Shown: piece after piece, positions 1 to 7,331 of the stretch
Position numbering within the stretch: position 1 is the stretch's first letter
Layout of the letters: every line of letters begins with the position of its first letter
From: Microcaldota archaeon
Lineage (GTDB): Archaea > Micrarchaeota > Micrarchaeia > Norongarragalinales > UBA8480
Direction: 5' to 3'
Assembly (NCBI GenBank): GCA_030697615.1
Contig: JAUYPK010000121.1
Location: forward strand, 1-8,370
DNA: 8,370 nucleotides
Made by a program: the position numbers and the translations under genes
Notes under the pieces: generated by a model
What the model was told of the DNA's origin: nothing
Seen by the model: only the letters and a program-made list of their open reading frames with translations
Database searches by the model: none

Positions 1-282
1 GTGAAAAAACAGCGCGGCTTTAAGTTTTCAACGATTTTTGGAGTCATTTACGCTTTATTCGGCTTGGCAACTGTTTTCCGCACAATAAACACAACCGATT
101 CTTTTCTACAGACAACTATGTACACTGGAGCAATTGGCGCACTGCTTGGACTCATACTCATATTCGCCAGCGTAAAGGCAAAGAAAGAAGATGTTGAAGA
201 GGAAATGGAAGAGGAGAAGCCAAATCCCTTCCAGGAACTACGCAGACAAAAAGCGCAAGAAGCAATTGCAGCGCAAAGCTAA
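1..282 (+). CDS. Small two-helix membrane protein, unknown function (possibly 5'-partial)
   Basis: The frame starts with GTG at the first base of the window and gives 93 residues. The opening (Met-Lys-Lys-Gln-Arg) looks like a natural N-terminus, but the gene could extend upstream. Two hydrophobic segments are visible: about residues 10-27 and about 40-58, the second glycine/alanine-rich. A short polar Thr/Asn-containing loop (about 28-39) separates them. Positive charges flank both ends, so by the positive-inside rule I infer a helical hairpin with both termini in the cytoplasm. The C-terminal third is soluble and very charged: an acidic run (about residues 63-73), then an Arg/Lys/Gln/Ala-rich stretch that may be helical or coiled-coil. 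No catalytic motif or recognised family is visible. It converges on rpoA with about 227 bp between the stops, so it is not in the polymerase operon. Coding is likely; function unknown. Confidence 0.6.
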   Translation: MKKQRGFKFSTIFGVIYALFGLATVFRTINTTDSFLQTTMYTGAIGALLGLILIFASVKAKKEDVEEEMEEEKPNPFQELRRQKAQEAIAAQS

Positions 283-313
283 ATTATAAGAAATAACTAT
301 AACCAGCATTATA

Positions 314-412
314 CTAACCACCATTATACAAAGAATTAGATGCAACGCAGTACGCTGCCATGTGGATAAATGGACTGCCTTCGTCGGCGCCAACAACTTT
401 CCACTTCTTCAT
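314..412 (-). CDS. Speculative 32-codon leaderless small ORF downstream of rpoA
   Basis: On the minus strand, ATG at 412-410 opens 32 codons ending in TAG at 316-314. The predicted peptide starts MKKWKVVGADEG and has a mixed, protein-like composition, including a His-Met-Ala-Ala-Tyr-Cys stretch around residues 17-22 and Gly-Gly at the end. A TATA-like AGCTTTTATG (444-435) is centred about 27 nt before the ATG, the spacing expected for a leaderless archaeal transcript. It lies just past the U-rich terminator of rpoA. There is no Shine-Dalgarno site and no recognised homologue. It could be a chance ORF or the remnant of a gene once downstream of rpoA. Low confidence. Confidence 0.2.
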   Translation of the reverse strand: MKKWKVVGADEGSPFIHMAAYCVASNSLYNGG

Positions 413-434
413 AATAAGTCTTGACAATAGATTG

Positions 435-444
435 CATAAAAGCT
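435..444 (-). promoter_or_regulatory. TATA-like box ahead of the 32-codon ORF
   Basis: The minus strand reads AGCTTTTATG, preceded by CGAAT. Its centre is about 27 nt upstream of the ATG at 412, consistent with a start site at or next to that codon. Such T/A-rich matches are common by chance in AT-rich spacers, so this is only suggestive. Confidence 0.2.
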
Positions 445-460
445 ATTCGCTAGTTGTTAA

Positions 461-485
461 GAAGAAAAAAGAAAGAAACAAAAAA
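461..485 (-). terminator. U-rich terminator after rpoA
   Basis: Read on the minus strand from 485 to 461, the sequence is TTTTTT G TTT C TTT C TTTTTT C TT C, an almost pure pyrimidine tract starting 24 nt past the rpoA stop codon. Archaeal polymerases terminate at U-rich runs without needing a hairpin. This is the best candidate 3' end for the rpoH-rpoB-rpoA transcript. Confidence 0.6.
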
Positions 486-509
486 GGAGAAACGAATGAG
501 GAGATGAAA

Positions 510-3500
510 TCATTCTACGTCCATTTCTAGTTCGACTTCGCCGGTTCCGCATGGGATGGTTTGGCCGATGATTATGTTTTCGGTTATTCCGCGGAGTTTA
601 TCCTCTTCGCCGCGTATACATGCGTTGGTTAAGTGTTTCGCTGTTTCTTCAAAAGCTGCACGTGCAAGCACGGAGTCTTTCTTTCCTGCTAGTCCGTGGC
701 GGCCGATGCTTTCAATTAATCCCTTAGACGTCATTGAATCGGCGATTAACATAATGTGGCGCATGTCAACATCCATGTCCTGTGCGTCCATGACTTTGAG
801 AAGTTCAACAATAATGGCGTTGCGGCCAGCTTCGATGCCGAGGACGCGCGAAATTTCAGCTACGTCGTTGGTTGTTGTGCGGCGCGTGTCAACTGCTTCG
901 ATTTTAAACACTTCTTGTAAATTACTCCCTTCAGTTGCAAGGGTATATTCACTCCCTTCTTTTTCAATTATAATTGCACGGTTAATGCCTTCAATTCCCT
1001 TCAATAGAACGGTACGCAGCCGGTTGGTGATTTTCCTCACGTTGCGCAGCGTGTCAACTTTTGGCTTGACTGTAATTGTTTTACCGCCTTGACCTTCGTA
1101 AGGCGCCACTAGCTTAATTTTTTCAACTGCGCTTTCAATTGAAATCGCGTGTTCTTTAAGCATTTCTTCGTTGAACTTAATTTGAATAGCTTTCTTTTCA
1201 AAGTCTTCACGTACTTCCGCGACTTTTTCCAACGTAACTTGTTCAATTTCAGCTGCGATTTGCTTAGTTCTAGCGTAATCTTTGTTAAACGGCGCTTTCA
1301 AGTATACTTCCATAACTGGCTTCTTTGGAGTTTTGCGGCCGTCGACGATTTCAACTAAACGTGTGAAGCCAAGCTGTGCTAGAGACGCGACTCCAGCGTA
1401 GTGGAAAGTTCGAAGCGTCATTTGTGTTCCTGGTTCGCCGATGCTTTGCGCTGCAAGGACTCCAACTGGTTCCCCATAGGCTATTTTTTTACCGTTAGTT
1501 ATGTCAAGTGCATCGTCGCCGTATTTGAATTGAATTACCCTACCTTCTGCATCCCTTACGGATAAATCTCCTTTTACAATGAAGTCTTGAATTGCATTTA
1601 CTAATCTGCGCTGCATGTAACCAGTTTTTGCTGGGTTAACTCCCTTGTCAACTACTGAATCCCTGCCTCCAGCTGCGTGGAAGAAGTACTGCACTGGAGT
1701 TAAACCATCTTTAAATGACCGATCTACAAAACCCCTTGCTTGGTCGCTTAAATCCCCTTTTCGGAAGTGGGGTAAAATCCTTGACTTGTAACCTGAAGTG
1801 GCACGTTTTCCACGAATAGCCTGTTGACCGACAAGAGCCGCCATTTGAATAACGTTTATCTTACTTCCACGTGCTCCTGCATTAGACATCATCAATGCAG
1901 AGTTTACGCTAAGTTCCTTGCCTCCTGCGAGTGTATCCCTGTGCTTAATGTATTGGCTTGTTAATTTATTGCAAGCTGAACGAGCTTCTTCAAGCACTTC
2001 CATAATCTGTTCCTCTAGGGTTTCACGAAGTGTTTTTCCAGGTTGACGTTCAAGCGTCTTTTTCCTGTACTTTGAAATCACCATGCGAACTTTCTTGCGT
2101 GACTCTTTTACGATTTCCGCAAGTTGCTTCTGTGCAATTTCATTTAGTGAATAATCATCAAGTGAAAGCGACAAACCGAATAGTTTTACAATTGTTGACG
2201 ATATGCGGGTTGCTTCATCTATATACTTCCTCACAGTATCTGCGCCGTAGTTTAAAAATAGTTCACGTACAATTGCGTTTGAAACCTTACTGTCGATTGT
2301 TCCTTCTATAAGTTGACCTTTCCTTATAACCGTTTTTGTCTTTGACCGATTTATAAATTCAGCGGAGAAATCCGGCGGGAAGATCATCGAATATAACGCT
2401 TGGCCAGTTATTTTCTTTCCCTCTATTGATTTTTCAATTTGGCTTTGGCTTAATATCTCAAACGCTTCGTCCCTGTCAAAAGAATAGTCAAAATTTGTAA
2501 GCAAGTACAACCCACTTAAATGATCCAAAGAAGGTGAAATCAATGGCTTACCGTGGCGAGGTGAAAGAATTTGGCCTTGTACTTTCATGAGTATTTCAGC
2601 TTCGCTTTGTGCCTCTTCATTTTGCGGCACGTGGACGTTCATTTCATCTCCATCGTAGTCAGCGTTGTAAGGCGCACAGTCAGCCACGTTGAACCTAAAC
2701 GTTTTACCTGGAAGGATTTTCACTTCGTGGCACATCATTGATACCCTGTGCAGTGAAGGTTGACGGTTGAAAATAACTAAGTCGCCGTTTATAAGTTGAC
2801 GTTCAATTTGGTAACCTGGCGTTATTTCCTTGAGCACTTCTTCAAGGTTTGCAGTTGTAAGTTTTTTCCTGCGATTATCTGGCCTAATCACGTAGTTTAT
2901 TTTTTCAGGGCTAACTCGCACAAAATTCTTTATGATTTCCAAATTCCATTCAGTTACACTTACAGGTATAGTTAACTCACTTGCAATTTCCTGCGGTACC
3001 CCTAACTGGTTAATTGAAAGAGTTGGATCTGGAGAAATTACGGTTCTTGCAGAGAAGTTGACACGTTTTCCACTTAAATTGTAACGGAACCTACCTTCTT
3101 TTCCTTTTAAGCGTTGGAACAACGTTTTAAGTTGCCTACCGCTCCTGTGACGTGCAGGTGGAATTCCAGCTGTTTCGTTATCGTAGTAAGTTACAACGTG
3201 GTATTGCAAGAGTTCCCATAAGTCTTCGATTATTAACTGCGGCGCACCTGCATCTATGTTTTCGCCGAGTCGCTGGTTAATGCGGATAATGTCTACAAGT
3301 TTGTGCGTTAAGTCATCTTCACTGCGCTCTCCGGTTTCAAGTGTAATTGAAGGCCTGACGTTTACAGGTGGCACTAGTAAAACGGTTAGCACGGCTAGTT
3401 CTGGGCGAATTGCAACGCCGAGTTGCTTGAGATCTTGGTCTGGAATTCTTTCGAGGCGTTCACGCGTTTCGTTTGGCAAAAGTTTTCTATCGCCTTCGTA

Positions 3501-3908
3501 GTAGTTGGTTGGCTTGACGAATTTAATCACTACTTGTTTTTCGCTGCAATGTGGACACTGCGCCGCGCGCTTGACGCTTTCTAAGTCAGTTGCGTTTGTC
3601 ATTACCCTTGAACACTTGCGGCAAACTGCTTTTAGTAATTGGTAGATCATTTTGCCAAATCCAACGTGTACAACTGGACGAACTAGTTCAATGTGCCCAA
3701 AGTGGCCAGTGCATGACTTCATTCGACCGCCGCAGCTCTTGCATTTCAAACCAGGGTCGATTACGCCAAGCCTCTGGTCAGCTAAACCGCCTTGGATTGG
3801 GTAGCCATCTTCATCGTAAGTGTCTGGGACAGTGATTTTGACAGAACTCATTTTCCTGACCTGTTCAGGGGAAAAGACTGAAAATTCAACTTTTTCAATT
3901 AAACGCAT
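510..3908 (-). CDS. rpoA: DNA-directed RNA polymerase largest subunit, fused A'-A'' (RpoA)
   Basis: This is the largest, catalytic subunit of archaeal RNA polymerase (homologue of bacterial beta' and eukaryotic Rpb1), 1132 residues. N-terminal clamp zinc sites: C56, C59, C66, H69, then C96, C99, C118, C121. The switch/rudder region GKRVNFSARTVISPDP is at about 280-295. The Mg-binding loop NADYDGDEM is at 415-423, with catalytic D417, D419 and D421. The bridge helix follows GLTPVQYFFHAAGGRD (about 735-775), and the trigger loop GEPGTQMTLRTFHYAGV is at about 824-840 with H836. The C-terminal A'' signature GQTIPCGTGEVELEMD ends the protein. Most archaea split this gene between bridge helix and trigger loop; here the frame is continuous. 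It is roughly 100 residues shorter than A' plus A'' in families I know, for example in the clamp zinc arm (96-121) and the region around 470-540. The start at 3908 is supported by GGTGTGA 7 nt upstream. Confidence 0.97.
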   Translation of the reverse strand: MRLIEKVEFSVFSPEQVRKMSSVKITVPDTYDEDGYPIQGGLADQRLGVIDPGLKCKSCGGRMKSCTGHFGHIELVRPVVHVGFGKMIYQLLKAVCRKCSRVMTNATDLESVKRAAQCPHCSEKQVVIKFVKPTNYYEGDRKLLPNETRERLERIPDQDLKQLGVAIRPELAVLTVLLVPPVNVRPSITLETGERSEDDLTHKLVDIIRINQRLGENIDAGAPQLIIEDLWELLQYHVVTYYDNETAGIPPARHRSGRQLKTLFQRLKGKEGRFRYNLSGKRVNFSARTVISPDPTLSINQLGVPQEIASELTIPVSVTEWNLEIIKNFVRVSPEKINYVIRPDNRRKKLTTANLEEVLKEITPGYQIERQLINGDLVIFNRQPSLHRVSMMCHEVKILPGKTFRFNVADCAPYNADYDGDEMNVHVPQNEEAQSEAEILMKVQGQILSPRHGKPLISPSLDHLSGLYLLTNFDYSFDRDEAFEILSQSQIEKSIEGKKITGQALYSMIFPPDFSAEFINRSKTKTVIRKGQLIEGTIDSKVSNAIVRELFLNYGADTVRKYIDEATRISSTIVKLFGLSLSLDDYSLNEIAQKQLAEIVKESRKKVRMVISKYRKKTLERQPGKTLRETLEEQIMEVLEEARSACNKLTSQYIKHRDTLAGGKELSVNSALMMSNAGARGSKINVIQMAALVGQQAIRGKRATSGYKSRILPHFRKGDLSDQARGFVDRSFKDGLTPVQYFFHAAGGRDSVVDKGVNPAKTGYMQRRLVNAIQDFIVKGDLSVRDAEGRVIQFKYGDDALDITNGKKIAYGEPVGVLAAQSIGEPGTQMTLRTFHYAGVASLAQLGFTRLVEIVDGRKTPKKPVMEVYLKAPFNKDYARTKQIAAEIEQVTLEKVAEVREDFEKKAIQIKFNEEMLKEHAISIESAVEKIKLVAPYEGQGGKTITVKPKVDTLRNVRKITNRLRTVLLKGIEGINRAIIIEKEGSEYTLATEGSNLQEVFKIEAVDTRRTTTNDVAEISRVLGIEAGRNAIIVELLKVMDAQDMDVDMRHIMLIADSMTSKGLIESIGRHGLAGKKDSVLARAAFEETAKHLTNACIRGEEDKLRGITENIIIGQTIPCGTGEVELEMDVE

Positions 3909-3961
3909 TTTTTATTCACACCAAAATTTTTGACATTTATTTATCTTAAGATTTTTTTAAC
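3909..3961 (-). promoter_or_regulatory. rpoA ribosome-binding site and candidate internal promoter
   Basis: On the minus strand GGTGTGA (3922-3916) ends 7 nt before the rpoA ATG. It partly matches the archaeal Shine-Dalgarno GGTGA, which pairs with the 16S 3' end, and so fixes the start codon. Further upstream, GTTAAAAAAATC (3961-3950) is TATA-like and would place a transcription start near 3931-3935, giving a leader of about 25 nt. The ribosome site is well supported; the promoter is tentative. Confidence 0.45.
3916..3936 (-). other. Six-codon upstream ORF overlapping the rpoA ribosome-binding site
   Basis: ATG TCA AAA ATT TTG GTG TGA lies directly ahead of rpoA on the minus strand, with its stop 7 nt before the rpoA ATG. 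The stop codon is part of the GGTGTGA motif. No ribosome-binding site of its own is visible, so translation is unproven and it may be a chance occurrence. Confidence 0.2.
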
Positions 3962-3969
3962 TTATTTTC

Positions 3970-4006
3970 ACCGAGGTACGGTTTTGAAATTGCACCAAGC
4001 AATTTC
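3970..4006 (-). other. Inverted repeats in the rpoB-rpoA spacer
   Basis: GAAATTGC (3986-3993) and GCAATTTC (3999-4006) form a perfect 8-bp stem with a 5-nt loop. On the minus strand it can be lengthened by GGTT/AACC across a small internal loop. A second, weaker hairpin lies beside it: ACCG (3970-3973) and CGGT (3979-3982), again with a 5-nt loop. The extension of the first stem and the 5' arm of the second use overlapping bases, so the two foldings compete. No U-tract follows on the minus strand, so this is not an obvious terminator. RNA processing, a stability element or a protein-binding site are possible. Confidence 0.5.
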
Positions 4007-4022
4007 TAACCCCGCTTACTTA

Positions 4023-7000
4023 CTACGCTTGTGACTTGAGTTTTAACTTTGGAAATATGCCGATGCTTTTCATTTCGTCCAAGAGGAGTTTAAACGCGTA
4101 GCTCATTTCAACGTCTTGCACGTCGCCGCTTTCGCACAATGGGCAGTAGCGCCTGTTCTTGTTCTTGTCATGCACTGCAAGTGAACCGCAATCGCCGCAC
4201 ACTAGCTCAGTTGTTTTATCTGAAGAGTCAATCATTCTTTCTTTTAAGAGGGACGCTGCGCCGTATCCAATAAAGCAGTCCCTTTCCATTTCTCCTAACC
4301 GGAGACCACCTTCTCTTGCACGTCCTTCTGTTGGCTGGTGGGTTAACATTTGAACTGGCCCACGTGAACGCGCGTGCATTTTCAGCGAAACTAAGTGGTG
4401 TAACCGTTGGTAGTAAATTACGCCGATGAAAATCTTTGCTTTTAACATTCTCCCGCTAACTCCGTCGTATAGCGTTTCAACTCCAGCTGGGTGGAATCCG
4501 TTTTCCATTAGTGACTGTTCAAAGTCGCTTTGTTTTTGACCGCGGAAAGACGTGCCGTCTTTTAAGTTGCCGTCAATACAAGCTGCTTTTGCGCCAAGCA
4601 TTTCAAGCAAATGGCCAGCGGTCATTCTACCCGGAATAGCATGTGGGTTAATCATTAAGTCTGGCACAACGCCGTCTTTTGTAAATGGTAAGTCAGCTTG
4701 GTCTGCAAGTAAGGCAATGACTCCTTTTTGCCCAAAGCGTGAAGCGAATTTGTCCCCAATTTCTGGAATATTAGTCTTCCTTACCTTTATTTTAACGAAC
4801 CTATTTCCAGACAAAGTTTCTGATACCATTACACTATCTACAATCCCTTCTTCGTTTGACCTAACTGTAAGTGAACTTTCCCTGCGTTTCTCGGTTTCAA
4901 CGTCCAATGCACTGATTTCTTTTAAGAAGCGAGGCGGCGAAGTTTTGCCAACCAATACCGAGTTTGCCTCTGCTGGTTCCTCTGGAGAAATTAACCCAGT
5001 TACGTCGAGTTTTGAATAAGCTTCTGGCCCAAGGTAACCCTGCGCGTATTCTTGTGGAATTTCAAAATTGTCACGTTGGCCGCCGGGATACCTGCGCTCT
5101 TCGTTTTCATAAGTGCGTAGGAAAACGCTCCTTCCGAGGCCACGGTCAACTGCGGATTTGTTAAGTACAATTGCGTCGTTTATGTTATGTCCAGCGTAGG
5201 AAAGCACTGCAACTACGAAGTTCTGGCCACTTGAACGGCGGTAAATCCCAAGTGCATCGTAAACATCAGTTTGGACAATGGGGCGCTGCGGGTAGTAAAG
5301 CAAGTAACCACGAGTCTCTGAACGTAGGTTGAAATTAGACGCATATAACCCTAAGCTTTGCTTCGTGTGCTGGCTTGCCATTAACACTCTTGGCGCCATG
5401 TTATACTCAGTAAACGGCACTTGGCTAGACGCAAAACCAAGAATTGCAGCTGGATCAATCTCAAGATGAGTATATACACGTTCTTCGTTTTTCAAATTTT
5501 CCAAAGACATTGCAATAAAAGTATTTTCCTCTTCTTCTGCATCTAAGTATTCAACAATTCCTTGTTTTAACAACTCAACCCAAGTTAATTCACCACTGTT
5601 TACTTTTTGCAAGTGTTCAGGCGTAAGCATTGGTTTGTTATTCTTAACAACAATTAACGGCCGCCTACTCCTACCTTCATCAGTGTTGATGAAAACTTCG
5701 TCAGTTGTAGAGTAAAAAGCAACATTGACTTGAGGGTCAAGTTGACCTTGCCTTCTCTTTTCGCGTAGTTCCCTTGCAACTTTTTCGCCATTGTCACTAA
5801 AGCCAACAAACCTACCATTGATGTACACGCTGCTCTTGTCCATTTTAATTGAAATTCCAAATTGCTTCAACGCATCTTCAACTTGCTTTTCACCTGCACC
5901 GTTTGTAACTTCACAGAACAAAGCTAAGTTTTTCACTAAACCGCAGTTTGGACCTTCTGGAGTTTCATTTGGATCTAGCCTACCAAAGTGCGTTCCGTGT
6001 AAGTCTCTTGCCTTGTGATGCGGGTGCTTCTTTGCCAATGGGCTTGTAACCCTACGTAGAAATGAAAGTGAAGAGATATAGTTGTACTTGTCAATAGGCT
6101 GGCAAACTCCAGTGTGTCCACCGACCCAGTTTCCAGTTGCAAACGCGTACTTGATTCGGTCAGTCAACGCGTCTGGCCTTACAACTACGAACATCGAAAG
6201 TTTTCTTCCACGTACGTTAGCGCGTTCGATTTGGTACGAGATGTCTTTTACAAGGAATTGAAAAGCGTATTTGAACAATTCTTCCATTAACTTACCGGAA
6301 ATTTTTAAGCGTTTATTCGCATAGTGATCCTTTGACTCGCTTACACGCTTGCCATAGGCAACTTTAATTGCGCGTTCAGCCATCCTGCATAAATAGAAAG
6401 CTTTTGCAAGTCGAGTTGAATCGTCAACACCAATATGTGGAAATAAATAATGGTCTAATAGAAGTTCAGCTCGGCGTACTTGGTAGTCAACTGGCTGGCC
6501 AGGCGCAGCGCGGCGACCAATCACTTCAAGCGCTTCTGCTTTGTTCTTCGCTTCTACTGTTTCGAAGTTAAGAATAACATCGTTCTTAACTTCAATATCT
6601 GGAGAAAATGCTTCGGAAATTTTGTCATACTTGTCAAAACCAAGTGCCTTTAACACAAGCACAAGCTCCAACGTCTTGCTATATGAAGGCATTGAAACCG
6701 CTATTTTACCTTCAGACGTACGTTCAACTGTACACCTTCCACGGAAGCCCATTCTTGTTGAAAACACTTTAGCCTCAACTGACTCTTTTGCCTTGTCTTT
6801 GCTTACCAGAATCCGGTTAGGTGCCAAATCTTCAAGAGTCATCAACGATTTTTCAGTGCCATTGATAATGAAATAGCCGCCTTGGTCCATTGGATCTTCG
6901 CCAGCTTTGACAAGCTCTTCTGCAGTTTTACCATGTAAATAGCATATCTTGCTCTTGATCATGACTGGAATTTCGCCTACAAAAACATCTTCTGTTCTTT

Positions 7001-7319
7001 TTTCAACCCCTTTAATGACAAGGGTCATTTCGAGAAATAGTGGAGCAGTATAAGATAAGTCACGCATACGTGCTTCCATTGGATACAACGGCCGTCGAGA
7101 GCCATCTGCTTCGGTGATCATTGGTTTTTCAACGCGGATCTTGCCGAGCTTTAATTGCATCCCTTGGATCTGTGGCTCGATTAACGGTTGAGAGCCAATA
7201 ACTTTTTGCATCCCTTCTTCGATGAACTTGTTATAAGAGTCAATGAACTGCTTAGTAAGCGGGTTTTCTTTTAAGTACAACTTTGTTAATTCAGGATAGT
7301 TTTGAGATTGCATAACCAT
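4023..7319 (-). CDS. rpoB: DNA-directed RNA polymerase second-largest subunit, unsplit B (RpoB)
   Basis: This is the second-largest subunit (homologue of bacterial beta and eukaryotic Rpb2), 1098 residues. It forms the other wall of the active cleft and binds the RNA-DNA hybrid. Visible blocks in order: MDQGGYFIINGTEK (144-157); DHYANKRLK (331-339); the fork region HFGRLDPNETPEGPNCGL (444-461); KQSLGLYASNF (653-663); SYAGHNINDAIVLNKS (707-722); GDKFASRFGQKG (855-866) with lysines K857 and K865 that contact the RNA end; NPHAIPGRM (891-899); QPTEGRAREGGLRLGEMERD (995-1014). The C-terminal zinc ribbon has C1041, C1044, C1059 and C1062. The frame is continuous through the region where many methanogens and haloarchaea split B'' and B'. 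The usual Glu of the conserved NxED motif is Asn714. The start is supported by GGTGA 7 nt upstream, inside the end of rpoH, whose stop is 3 nt away: translational coupling is likely. Confidence 0.97.
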   Translation of the reverse strand: MVMQSQNYPELTKLYLKENPLTKQFIDSYNKFIEEGMQKVIGSQPLIEPQIQGMQLKLGKIRVEKPMITEADGSRRPLYPMEARMRDLSYTAPLFLEMTLVIKGVEKRTEDVFVGEIPVMIKSKICYLHGKTAEELVKAGEDPMDQGGYFIINGTEKSLMTLEDLAPNRILVSKDKAKESVEAKVFSTRMGFRGRCTVERTSEGKIAVSMPSYSKTLELVLVLKALGFDKYDKISEAFSPDIEVKNDVILNFETVEAKNKAEALEVIGRRAAPGQPVDYQVRRAELLLDHYLFPHIGVDDSTRLAKAFYLCRMAERAIKVAYGKRVSESKDHYANKRLKISGKLMEELFKYAFQFLVKDISYQIERANVRGRKLSMFVVVRPDALTDRIKYAFATGNWVGGHTGVCQPIDKYNYISSLSFLRRVTSPLAKKHPHHKARDLHGTHFGRLDPNETPEGPNCGLVKNLALFCEVTNGAGEKQVEDALKQFGISIKMDKSSVYINGRFVGFSDNGEKVARELREKRRQGQLDPQVNVAFYSTTDEVFINTDEGRSRRPLIVVKNNKPMLTPEHLQKVNSGELTWVELLKQGIVEYLDAEEEENTFIAMSLENLKNEERVYTHLEIDPAAILGFASSQVPFTEYNMAPRVLMASQHTKQSLGLYASNFNLRSETRGYLLYYPQRPIVQTDVYDALGIYRRSSGQNFVVAVLSYAGHNINDAIVLNKSAVDRGLGRSVFLRTYENEERRYPGGQRDNFEIPQEYAQGYLGPEAYSKLDVTGLISPEEPAEANSVLVGKTSPPRFLKEISALDVETEKRRESSLTVRSNEEGIVDSVMVSETLSGNRFVKIKVRKTNIPEIGDKFASRFGQKGVIALLADQADLPFTKDGVVPDLMINPHAIPGRMTAGHLLEMLGAKAACIDGNLKDGTSFRGQKQSDFEQSLMENGFHPAGVETLYDGVSGRMLKAKIFIGVIYYQRLHHLVSLKMHARSRGPVQMLTHQPTEGRAREGGLRLGEMERDCFIGYGAASLLKERMIDSSDKTTELVCGDCGSLAVHDKNKNRRYCPLCESGDVQDVEMSYAFKLLLDEMKSIGIFPKLKLKSQA

Positions 7320-7322
7320 AAT

Positions 7323-7331
7323 TTATTCACC
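7323..7331 (-). promoter_or_regulatory. rpoB ribosome-binding site inside the 3' end of rpoH
   Basis: The last sense codons of rpoH contain GGTGA, directly before the final bases of its TAA stop and 7 nt ahead of the rpoB ATG at 7319. It matches the archaeal anti-Shine-Dalgarno and favours this ATG over the second one two codons later. The arrangement suggests coupled translation of the two subunits. Confidence 0.6.

Noticed and set aside
345..360. Small GCAG/CTGC hairpin in the spacer
   Set aside because: Only four base pairs with no following U-tract; within chance expectation.
360..530. Plus-strand ORF of 56 codons in the spacer downstream of the small membrane protein
   Set aside because: It ends inside the rpoA 3' end, its second half is only the Lys/Glu reading of the purine tract opposite the U-rich terminator, and it lacks a ribosome site.
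556..1092. Long plus-strand ORF (178 codons) inside rpoA
   Set aside because: Antisense shadow of the conserved A'' C-terminal region; low-complexity Ser/Arg composition typical of a reverse-frame reading.
4552..5019. Long plus-strand ORF (155 codons) inside rpoB
   Set aside because: It is the antisense shadow of conserved RpoB blocks (active-site lysines and NPHAIPGRM region), with no family resemblance of its own.
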